Source: JACOND01 sp051011135 | Lineage (GTDB): Bacteria; Bdellovibrionota; Bdellovibrionia; Bdellovibrionales; UBA1609 | Length of the DNA stretch: 12,459 nucleotides | Direction of reading: 5' to 3' | Assembly: GCA_051011135.1 (NCBI GenBank) | Contig: JBPCUO010000084.1 | Location: forward strand, 1 to 12,459 | The notes under the pieces: model-generated | Told to the model about the DNA's origin: nothing | The model's input: only the letters and a program-made list of their open reading frames with translations | Databases searched by the model: none | Made by a program: the position numbers and the translations under genes | Shown here: one piece after another, positions 6,730-12,459 of the stretch | How positions within the stretch are numbered: position 1 is the first letter of the stretch | Layout: each line of letters opens with the position of its first letter

Positions 6730-7683
6730 ATGAAAGCTCATAACATTTTAGAAACGATAGGAAATACACCCCTTATTCAATTTCAAAAAATATCGCGGCA
6801 TCTTGAAGCTTCTCTCTATGGTAAATGTGAATTTTTTAACCCTGGGGGCTCTGTCAAAGATCGAATCGGTTTCAGCATGGTCATGCAAGCTCAAAAAGAT
6901 AAATTGATTTCTCCCGGAGATACTCTTATTGAACCCTCTAGTGGAAACGCAGGGATAGGAATTGCTTTAGCAGGAGTGGTTCTGGGTTATAAAGTCATTA
7001 TTGTTATGCCTGAAAAAATGAGTCACGAAAAAGAGGTCACTCTTCAAGCTTTAGGGGCTGAAATTATAAGAACTCCTACCGAAGTATCTTTTGAAGATCC
7101 TAAAAGTCATATTAGTGTTGCTAAAAAATTACAAAAAAAGCTCCCTCGATCTTACATTTTAGATCAGTACTCTAACCCAGCAAACCCTATGGCTCATTAC
7201 GAAGGAACGGCTGTGGAAATTTTAAAAGATCTTGATAACCAAGTCGATATGGTCGTGATAGGTGCAGGAACGGGTGGAACTTTAACAGGTCTTTCTCGAA
7301 GAATTAAAAAAACCTGCCCCGATTGTAAGATTATTGGAGTGGATCCTGTAGGTTCTATTTTAGCAGGAGAAGAAGAAATACAAAATTATGAAGTCGAGGG
7401 AATTGGTTATGATTTTATCCCTGACACCCTCGATAAAAGCCTCGTCACTAAATGGATTAAAACTTCTGATCAAACTTCTTTTGAAATGGCTTTAGAAGTG
7501 ATTCGAAAAGAAGGTCTTCTTTGTGGAGGCTCCAGTGGAGCCGCTGTTTGGGCAGCACTTCAAGAAGCTCCTCGCCTTAAAAAAGGTCAAAACTGTGTTG
7601 TTATACTCCCTGATGGAATTCGAAATTATATGAGTAAATTTTTAACCCCCTCTTGGCTTAAGGAGAAAAATTTATGGAATTAA
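6730..7683 (+). CDS. Cystathionine beta-synthase-type PLP enzyme, catalytic core only
   Basis: A PLP-dependent beta-replacement enzyme of the cysteine synthase/cystathionine beta-synthase fold. The 317 residues resemble the catalytic core of eukaryote-type CBS more than CysK or CysM: KCEFFNPGGSVKDR (32-45, PLP Lys43), EPSSGNAGIG (68-77), ILDQYSNPANPMAHYEGTA (143-161), GAGTGGTLTG (178-187), EVEGIGYDFIPDTLD (221-235), LLCGGSSGAAV (263-273) and RNYMSKFL (298-305). Hence it likely condenses serine with homocysteine to cystathionine, though O-acetylserine use is possible. The N-terminal heme domain and C-terminal Bateman domain of animal CBS are both absent. The substrate-loop TSGNTG is SSGNAG here. 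The start is the first Met before the family's usual beginning (ILETIGNTPLI). Its last 10 bases overlap mscS, suggesting an operon. No cystathionine gamma-lyase gene is in the window to confirm the pathway. Confidence 0.85.
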   Translation: MKAHNILETIGNTPLIQFQKISRHLEASLYGKCEFFNPGGSVKDRIGFSMVMQAQKDKLISPGDTLIEPSSGNAGIGIALAGVVLGYKVIIVMPEKMSHEKEVTLQALGAEIIRTPTEVSFEDPKSHISVAKKLQKKLPRSYILDQYSNPANPMAHYEGTAVEILKDLDNQVDMVVIGAGTGGTLTGLSRRIKKTCPDCKIIGVDPVGSILAGEEEIQNYEVEGIGYDFIPDTLDKSLVTKWIKTSDQTSFEMALEVIRKEGLLCGGSSGAAVWAALQEAPRLKKGQNCVVILPDGIRNYMSKFLTPSWLKEKNLWN

Positions 7684-8747
7684 TACTAGAACTTAAAAAA
7701 ATATTTTTAAAAAATATTTGGATTGTTTTTGTAACAGGAATCTTGTGTGCTAGGCTCTCTTATCCCTTAATTAAATACCTGTTTTTAAAAATCAGTTCTC
7801 GATTCCCTTTAGAGCTTAAAAATAAACTCTTATCTTTTTCTAAAGCTCCTTACGCTCTTTTAGTGCTTTGTGCTTTTTGGTCTGTCAGCTTGCAATTTCT
7901 CTCTTTAGAAAAACATGTAAATCTTCTTATTGCACAACCTCTTAAATTTATTTTTGGATATTCTTTAATTCTTATCTCTTATCAAGTTTTAGATCTTTTA
8001 GAGCTTTACCTCCAAGGTTTTCTTAAAAAAAATCATGATACTTTAAACAAAAACTTAATCCCCTATTCTAAAAAGATTATTAAACTCATCCTCACTTTTA
8101 TTGTGGTTTTATTAGTGCTTCAAAATTCTGGTTTTAATGTCACCTCTTTACTAGCAAGTTTAGGTCTTGGTGGTGTTGCTATTGCTCTAGGGGCTAAAGA
8201 AACTTTGAGCAATTTATTTGGAGGTTTGACCATCATGATAGACAAACCTTTTTCTGTAGGAGATTGGATCCAATGTGGAGAGGTTGAGGGAACGGTAGAA
8301 GATGTTGGATTTCGTTCTACAAAAATAAAAACTTTTTATGATTCTTTAGTCACTCTTCCTAATTCGATGGTGACCAATTCTATTGTTGATAACTTAGGTC
8401 GCAGAAAATCAAGAAGAACTCGTGTTACCTTAGATCTGACTTATAGCACCAGCCCTGAAAAGATTGAAGCTTTTATCGAGGGTGTGAAAACTAGTTTAAA
8501 AGCCAATTCTTTTGTGAGGCAAGATTACTTTCAAGTTTATTTTTCAGGTTATGGAGCTTCCAGTTTGAAAATTTTTATTAATTTCTTTTTAAAAGTTTCT
8601 GATTGGGATGAGGAGCTGCTTCAAAAACAAAATATTTTTTTAGAAATATTAAAACTGAGTAAAAAATTACAGGTCTCCTTTGCTTTTCCAACACAAACTT
8701 TAGATATTCCCTTTTTACCTACCACTACAACTCAAAAACAAAACTAG
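7674..8747 (+). CDS. MscS-family small-conductance mechanosensitive channel
   Basis: An inner-membrane channel of the MscS family, which opens under membrane tension to release solutes on osmotic down-shock. It has 357 residues. Hydrophobic helices lie at about 12-37, 57-76, 84-108 and 131-151. The pore helix follows with a Gly/Ala-rich pattern (SLLASLGLGGVAIALGAKE, 158-176), then NLFGG and the beta-domain signature KPFSVGDWI (191-199), GTVEDVGFRSTKI (206-218), LPNS (228-231) and a C-terminal VSFAFPTQTLDI typical of the cytoplasmic vestibule. The extra helices make it a little longer than E. coli MscS (286). Start: AGGAG eight bases upstream of the ATG, inside the end of the cbs-type gene, with a 10-base overlap. 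RNase PH follows 8 bases after its stop. The family is clear; the gating class is not. Confidence 0.9.
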   Translation: MELILELKKIFLKNIWIVFVTGILCARLSYPLIKYLFLKISSRFPLELKNKLLSFSKAPYALLVLCAFWSVSLQFLSLEKHVNLLIAQPLKFIFGYSLILISYQVLDLLELYLQGFLKKNHDTLNKNLIPYSKKIIKLILTFIVVLLVLQNSGFNVTSLLASLGLGGVAIALGAKETLSNLFGGLTIMIDKPFSVGDWIQCGEVEGTVEDVGFRSTKIKTFYDSLVTLPNSMVTNSIVDNLGRRKSRRTRVTLDLTYSTSPEKIEAFIEGVKTSLKANSFVRQDYFQVYFSGYGASSLKIFINFFLKVSDWDEELLQKQNIFLEILKLSKKLQVSFAFPTQTLDIPFLPTTTTQKQN

Positions 8748-8755
8748 GAGCTATT

Positions 8756-9484
8756 ATGAGAGATAACAACAGAACCCTCGATCAATTAAGACCTCTTCAA
8801 ATAAAAACTCATGTCAATCAATGGGCTGAAGGAAGTGTAGAAATTTTTATGGGAAACACCCAGTTGATTTGCACAGCCAGTGTTTCTGAAACAACTCCTA
8901 AATGGCTTCATAAAGTAGGACAAGGTTGGGTGACTGCGGAATACGGGATGCTCCCTCGCTCTGGAGATGTGCGTATGTCTCGTGAAAGATCTTTTAAAAG
9001 TGGGCGCTCTCAAGAAATTTCTCGTTTGATTGGTCGAAGTTTAAGAGCTTCCGTTGATCTTTCAAAACTGGGAGAAAGAACCTTGCAAGTGGATTGCGAT
9101 GTACTGCAAGCCGATGGAGGAACACGAACGGCAGCCATTACAGGAGGTTTTGTTGCTTTAGGCCTCGCTTTAAACCGATTAAAAGATAAGCATCTCCTAC
9201 CTGAGATTCCTTTAAAACATTATGTCTCTGCTTGTAGCGTTGGTATTTCAAATTCTCAAATACTTTTAGATCTCGATTGTAAAGAAGATCAAAACTGTGA
9301 CACAGATATGAATTTTGTTATGACAGATGAGGGTCACTTTATAGAAATACAAGGAACGGCTGAAAAAAATACTTTCTCTCAAAAGCAACTCCTAGAAATG
9401 GTGGAAGTCGCTCAAAAAGGATGCCAAGAACTTTTTAAAAAACAAGAAGAAATTCTCGGGCCTTTTTTTAAATTAAAATCCTAA
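8756..9484 (+). CDS. rph: Ribonuclease PH
   Basis: A phosphate-dependent 3'-5' exoribonuclease that trims extra nucleotides from tRNA 3' ends; the family forms hexameric rings in the cytoplasm. The 242 residues show the full set of signatures: an early R-xx-DQLRP start, GNTQLICTASV, WVTAEYGMLPRS, the KSGRSQEISRLIGRSLRA helix, then DCDVLQADGGTRTAAITGG, and near the C-terminus DLDCKEDQNCDTDMNFVM, which carries the conserved acidic residues. Length matches the family (about 238-245). AGGAG at 8746-8750, overlapping the mscS stop codon, lies five bases before the ATG and fixes the start. It is likely co-transcribed with the two genes before it. No rdgB gene follows, unlike the frequent rph-rdgB pairing in other bacteria. 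Confidence 0.96.
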   Translation: MRDNNRTLDQLRPLQIKTHVNQWAEGSVEIFMGNTQLICTASVSETTPKWLHKVGQGWVTAEYGMLPRSGDVRMSRERSFKSGRSQEISRLIGRSLRASVDLSKLGERTLQVDCDVLQADGGTRTAAITGGFVALGLALNRLKDKHLLPEIPLKHYVSACSVGISNSQILLDLDCKEDQNCDTDMNFVMTDEGHFIEIQGTAEKNTFSQKQLLEMVEVAQKGCQELFKKQEEILGPFFKLKS

Positions 9485-9491
9485 TAACTTT

Positions 9492-9518
9492 TTGATGAGT
9501 AACAACAAATCTCATCAA
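9492..9518. repeat. 8-bp perfect inverted repeat between rph and prs
   Basis: TTGATGAG (9492-9499) and CTCATCAA (9511-9518) are exact reverse complements around an 11-base loop. There is no T run after the hairpin on either strand, so it is a poor intrinsic terminator. It lies just before the possible prs promoter and could be an operator or RNA hairpin. Confidence 0.6.
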
Positions 9519-9525
9519 GAATAAT

Positions 9526-9554
9526 TAGACAGTTTAGCAGATCTATTGTATGTA
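9526..9554 (+). promoter_or_regulatory. Weak promoter candidate for prs-rplY-pth-ychF
   Basis: TAGACA (9526-9531, 5 of 6 to TTGACA), 17-base spacer, TATGTA (9549-9554, 3 of 6). +1 would be about 9561, five bases before the prs ATG. The -10 match is poor. Confidence 0.3.
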
Positions 9555-9565
9555 AAAAAAGAAGC

Positions 9566-10501
9566 ATGAAAATATTTTCTGGTACTTCTAATCCTGCTTT
9601 TTCTGAATCGGTCAGCTCCCATTTAGGAAAGCCTCTTGGGCAAATGAAAGTGTCTCGCTTTGCTGATGGAGAAACTTTTGTAGAAATTCAAGAAAATGTT
9701 AGAGGCTCTAGTGTTTTTGTGATTCAAAGCACTTGCCCTCCTGTAAATGAAAACTATATGGAACTTTTTTTGATTTTAGATGCTCTTAAAAGAGCTTCTG
9801 CTTCCGAAATCAATTTAGTGATGCCTTATTATGGTTATGCTCGACAGGACAGAAAGTCAGCGCCTCGTGTTCCTATCTCTGCAAAATGCATGGCAGATAT
9901 GTGCTCGGTTGCTGGAGCGCATCGCCTTGTTGTGATGGATTTGCATTCGGCTCAAATTCAAGGATTTTTTAACAAGCCTGTGGATAATCTTTTTGCAGGT
10001 CCTAGTTTAGCGGAAGCTTGGCTTGCTCGACATAAAAGTAAAAAGATCACGATTGTCAGCCCTGATGCTGGAGGTATGGAAAGAGCTCGCCAATTTGCTA
10101 AAAAAATTGAGGGAGCTGATATTGCTATGATTGATAAACGAAGAGAAGGACCTAATAAAGCCAAAGCCTTTCACCTTGTAGGAAAAGTCGAAGGTCAAAC
10201 CACCATTTTAGTGGATGATATTATTGATACAGCAGGAACGCTTTGTGAAGCCTCCTCAAAACTTTTAGAATATGGAGCCAAAGAAGTTTTTGCTATTGTC
10301 ACCCATCCTTTGTTTTCAGGATCGGCTTGCGAAGCGATTGAAAAAAGCCCTATTAAAGAAGTTTTAGTCACAAATACAATTCCCCTTTCTGAAGAAGCTC
10401 TTAAATCTCGAAAAATCACATCTATTAACCTAGCTCCTCTAGTTGCTGAGGCTATTCAAAGAATTGCCAATAAAAACTCGATTAGTACCTTATTTAAATA
10501 A
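9566..10501 (+). CDS. prs: Ribose-phosphate pyrophosphokinase (PRPP synthetase)
   Basis: Transfers pyrophosphate from ATP to ribose-5-phosphate, giving PRPP for purine, pyrimidine, NAD, His and Trp synthesis. The 311-residue length and sequence fit class I enzymes. Visible elements: FADGE (32-36), RQDRK (93-97, ATP site), ARVPISAK-like PRVPISAK (100-107), the DLHS metal site (125-128), SPDAGG (165-170), the catalytic flexible loop KRR (191-193), the PRPP loop VDDIIDTAGT (216-225) and FSGSA near 250-254. No Shine-Dalgarno better than GAAG is present before the ATG, but MKIFSGTSNP is the standard family start. It follows rph by 81 bp with an inverted repeat, and precedes rplY by 73 bp. The prs-rplY-pth order is conserved in many bacteria. 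Confidence 0.97.
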   Translation: MKIFSGTSNPAFSESVSSHLGKPLGQMKVSRFADGETFVEIQENVRGSSVFVIQSTCPPVNENYMELFLILDALKRASASEINLVMPYYGYARQDRKSAPRVPISAKCMADMCSVAGAHRLVVMDLHSAQIQGFFNKPVDNLFAGPSLAEAWLARHKSKKITIVSPDAGGMERARQFAKKIEGADIAMIDKRREGPNKAKAFHLVGKVEGQTTILVDDIIDTAGTLCEASSKLLEYGAKEVFAIVTHPLFSGSACEAIEKSPIKEVLVTNTIPLSEEALKSRKITSINLAPLVAEAIQRIANKNSISTLFK

Positions 10502-10574
10502 GATTTTTTATTCCAAAACTTGTGAAAATCCCCAAAAAAGAGTAAAAGAAACTCTAGGATAAAAAGAGGTAACA

Positions 10575-11264
10575 ATGGATACTAAAAATTTAAGTATTTC
10601 GGTTCAACTAAGAACAACTTTTGGAAAGAAAAACAAGCAGCTCAGAAAATCTAAACAGATTCCTGCTATTGTTTATGGACCTAAACAAAAAAATTTACCT
10701 TTTTGCATTAATGAAAAGCTGGCTAATAAATATTACAAAAAAGAATACGATAATAAAATTTTCACTCTTGAATCAGAAGATAAAAATTTAAATGGACTCA
10801 AAGTGATTCGAAAAGATGTCAGCATTGATAAAATTAAAAGAAATCCTATTCACATGGACTTTTTATCTTTAGATATGGAAGCACCTATTCGTGTCAGTGT
10901 TGATATTACTTTTCAAGGCACTCCAAAAGGTGTGAAAGAAGAAGGCGGAGTTTTTAATATCATCTTAAGACATGTTGAAATTGAATGTCTGCCCGATAAA
11001 ATCCCTCCCTCTTTAAATCTGGAAGTTTCTCCACTGGGTCTTAATGAAAATTTTCATGTCTCTGATTTAAAAATATCAGAAGACTTAAAACTTATTACTT
11101 CCCCCAAAAGAACTCTTTGCACTGTTGTATCTATAGAAGAAGAAGCAGCAGCAACAGAAACAACAGCAGCAGCAACAGAAACAACAACAGCAGCAACTCC
11201 TGATGCAACAAAAGCAGGAGCCGCCCCAGACGCTAAAAAAGAGGATGGCACTTCTAAAAAATAA
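10575..11264 (+). CDS. rplY: Large-subunit ribosomal protein bL25, long (Ctc/TL5) form with a repetitive tail
   Basis: Binds 5S rRNA in the 50S subunit. Residues 1-95 are the L25 RNA-binding domain, with LRKSKQIPAIVYG (23-35) and the HMDF end motif (93-96). Residues about 97-185 are the second beta-rich domain of the long Ctc/TL5 type (for example TFQGTPKGVKEEGG, then HVEIECLPDKIP). The last 40 or so residues are an Ala/Thr/Glu-rich low-complexity tail containing two exact copies of AAATETT, ending in GTSKK; it is probably disordered. A GAGG Shine-Dalgarno (10566-10569) five bases before the ATG supports the start. Total length 229 is at the upper side for the family because of the tail. Peptidyl-tRNA hydrolase follows 15 bases later. 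Confidence 0.94.
   Translation: MDTKNLSISVQLRTTFGKKNKQLRKSKQIPAIVYGPKQKNLPFCINEKLANKYYKKEYDNKIFTLESEDKNLNGLKVIRKDVSIDKIKRNPIHMDFLSLDMEAPIRVSVDITFQGTPKGVKEEGGVFNIILRHVEIECLPDKIPPSLNLEVSPLGLNENFHVSDLKISEDLKLITSPKRTLCTVVSIEEEAAATETTAAATETTTAATPDATKAGAAPDAKKEDGTSKK
11145..11186 (+). repeat. Two exact 21-bp tandem repeats inside rplY
   Basis: The 21-base unit at 11145-11165 is repeated without change at 11166-11186, and a partial third copy (ACAGCAGCAAC) follows to 11197. The units start exactly on a codon boundary and each encodes AAATETT, so copy-number change would keep the reading frame. Confidence 0.9.
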
Positions 11265-11279
11265 GCGTGTCTATTTTTA

Positions 11280-11846
11280 ATGAAACTCATAGTAGGTTTA
11301 GGAAATCCCGGAACAAAATACTTATTCACTCGTCATAATATTGGTTTTATGGTGATTGATCGTCTTGCTAAAGCATCTACTTTTCAAAAAAAACACAAAA
11401 GTTTGCTTTTAAAAACACAAATAGAATCACAAACTGTTTTACTGGCCAAACCTCAAACTTATATGAATCTCTCTGGTGAAGCTGTTTTTGAAGTGGCTCA
11501 ATTTTATAAAATTCCTGCAGAAGATATTTTAATCATCCAAGATGATAAAGATCTCAATTTTTTAGCTTTAAAATTTCAAAAATCAAGAGGGCATGGTGGG
11601 CATAATGGAATTAAAAATATTCACGAACAATTAAAAACGGATACTTACGCAAGATTAAAATTAGGAGTTCAATCGGTGGATCAAAAAAATTCTATGATAT
11701 CAACTTCTGATTTTGTTTTAGCTCCTTTTCATTCTAAAGAAATGGAGCAGCTCCCTCAGTTTTTAAATCAAGCAGAACAAGCGGTTTTATGTTTTTTAAA
11801 AGAAGATTTTGAATCCGCAAGTAATAAATTCAATCAAAAGGTCTAA
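11280..11846 (+). CDS. pth: Peptidyl-tRNA hydrolase
   Basis: Cleaves the ester bond of peptidyl-tRNAs dropped from ribosomes, recycling tRNA. The 188 residues carry the family's catalytic set: Asn9 in VGLGNPG (5-11), His19 in TRHNIGF, KPQTYMNLSGEAV with Asn63, Asp88 in QDDKDL (87-92) and GHGGHNGIK (104-112). Equivalents in E. coli Pth are Asn10, His20, Asn68 and Asp93. MKLIVGLGNPG is the usual N-terminus, so the ATG is secure. Even so, no Shine-Dalgarno lies in the 15 bases after the rplY stop; translation may depend on coupling to rplY or on a leaderless transcript. ychF follows 6 bases later; the pth-ychF pair is common across bacteria. Confidence 0.96.
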   Translation: MKLIVGLGNPGTKYLFTRHNIGFMVIDRLAKASTFQKKHKSLLLKTQIESQTVLLAKPQTYMNLSGEAVFEVAQFYKIPAEDILIIQDDKDLNFLALKFQKSRGHGGHNGIKNIHEQLKTDTYARLKLGVQSVDQKNSMISTSDFVLAPFHSKEMEQLPQFLNQAEQAVLCFLKEDFESASNKFNQKV

Positions 11847-11852
11847 ACGATT

Positions 11853-12459
11853 ATGGGATTAAAATGTGGAATTGTTGGATTACCTAATGCTGGAAAAAGC
11901 ACTATCTTTAATGCTTTAACCAACTCCAAAGCTGCAGAATCTGCGAACTATCCTTTTTGCACTATAGATCCCAATCTAGGTCGTGTGATTGTTCCGGATT
12001 CAAGATTGGATCAAATCTCCCACATTTTTCAACCTGAAAAAACCCTGCCCACTCTTTTAGAATTTGTAGATATCGCTGGCCTTGTCAAAGGAGCTTCTCA
12101 AGGAGAAGGTTTAGGGAATCAATTTTTATCACATATTCGATCTACCGATTCTCTTCTTCAAGTTGTGAGAGGTTTTGAGGATCGTCAAATCACGCATGTT
12201 TATGATAATATAGATCCCAAAAGAGATATTGAAATCATTAATACAGAACTCCTTTTGGCCGATTTAGAAGTGGTCGAGAAACGGTTTAAAAAGTTGGAAA
12301 AACAAGCACAAACAACTGGCCAAAAAGAATTAAAGCTAGAAGTTCAAGTTTTAAAAGTGGTTTTAGATCTCTTAAAAGCTGACACTCCTTTAAGGAGCAA
12401 ACAATGGGATCGAGAAGATTTGCAATACATCCTGCCCTTAAACCTCATCACTTTAAAAC
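11853..12459 (+). CDS. ychF: YchF/OLA1-family redox-regulated, ribosome-associated P-loop ATPase; 3' end cut by the window
   Basis: A cytosolic Obg-related nucleotidase that prefers ATP and binds ribosomes. I translated 202 codons from the ATG; about 160 more are expected (family length about 365). The product begins MGLKCGIVGLPNAGKSTIFN, with the P-loop GLPNAGKS at 9-16. It continues with NYPFCTIDPN (33-42, the YchF signature replacing switch I), DIAGLVKGAS (74-83, G3), GEGLGNQFL (85-93) and VVRGF (105-109). A helical stretch follows (about 130-175, the coiled-coil insert typical of YchF). The last visible residues, NLITLK, approach the G4-like NxxE region. The start follows the pth stop by 6 bases; AAAGG about 11 bases upstream may serve as a weak Shine-Dalgarno. 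Confidence 0.95.
   Translation, partial: MGLKCGIVGLPNAGKSTIFNALTNSKAAESANYPFCTIDPNLGRVIVPDSRLDQISHIFQPEKTLPTLLEFVDIAGLVKGASQGEGLGNQFLSHIRSTDSLLQVVRGFEDRQITHVYDNIDPKRDIEIINTELLLADLEVVEKRFKKLEKQAQTTGQKELKLEVQVLKVVLDLLKADTPLRSKQWDREDLQYILPLNLITLK

Noticed and set aside
10539..10555. Small hairpin AGAGT/ACTCT between prs and rplY
   Set aside because: The 5-bp stem with a 7-base loop has no T run on the plus strand and is too weak to call as a terminator in AT-rich DNA.
11054..11329. Open frame on the minus strand opposite rplY and the start of pth
   Set aside because: It is Ala/Val-rich only because it reads the GCA/ACA repeats backwards; it lies across two well-supported genes.
1..12459. A mobile element, defence island or prophage
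   Set aside because: No transposase, integrase, restriction, toxin or CRISPR signature was found; gene content and base composition look uniform and chromosomal throughout.

Overview
This AT-rich window (roughly mid-30s % GC by eye) is ordinary bacterial chromosome. It carries ten complete or nearly complete genes plus two cut by the window ends. I see no phage, insertion sequence, CRISPR array, toxin-antitoxin pair, rRNA or tRNA gene. The gene mix suggests a Gram-negative proteobacterium-like organism: a FadE-type membrane acyl-CoA dehydrogenase, a lipoprotein with a von Willebrand A-like fold, a Ctc-type L25, and a prs-rplY-pth-ychF cluster. Low-GC Bdellovibrionota or former Deltaproteobacteria are my best guess. 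That placement is an inference from gene content and style, not proven.

Left part (1-4340): a truncated purine nucleoside phosphorylase gene on the minus strand diverges from a fadE-like gene on the plus strand. fadE converges on a minus-strand lipoprotein gene. A strong bidirectional hairpin terminator lies between them, bracketed by a near-perfect 27-bp direct repeat. Middle (4341-6603): the minus-strand pair feoA-feoB for ferrous iron uptake. The 158-bp gap between feoB and the lipoprotein gene holds three inverted repeats.

Right part (6730-12459): all genes are on the plus strand. A cystathionine beta-synthase-type enzyme overlaps an MscS-type channel, which is followed closely by RNase PH. 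After an 81-bp gap come ribose-phosphate pyrophosphokinase, ribosomal protein L25, peptidyl-tRNA hydrolase and the start of YchF. The right part is mainly RNA and translation housekeeping: tRNA 3'-end maturation, PRPP supply for nucleotides, a 5S rRNA-binding protein, peptidyl-tRNA recycling and a ribosome-associated ATPase.

The most interesting signals are small. Genes that begin transcription units (pnp, feoA, cbs, perhaps fadE) lack a Shine-Dalgarno sequence. They have promoter-like hexamers placed so that transcription would begin at or within a few bases of the start codon, which suggests leaderless mRNAs. Genes inside operons (mscS, rph) and a few others (the lipoprotein, rplY) have clear Shine-Dalgarno sites. 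Other points are a lipoprotein whose VWA metal site looks destroyed, a FeoB with Thr in place of the G4 Asn, a CBS enzyme without its regulatory domain, and an in-frame 21-bp tandem repeat in the L25 tail. I did not find a clearly new multi-gene system.
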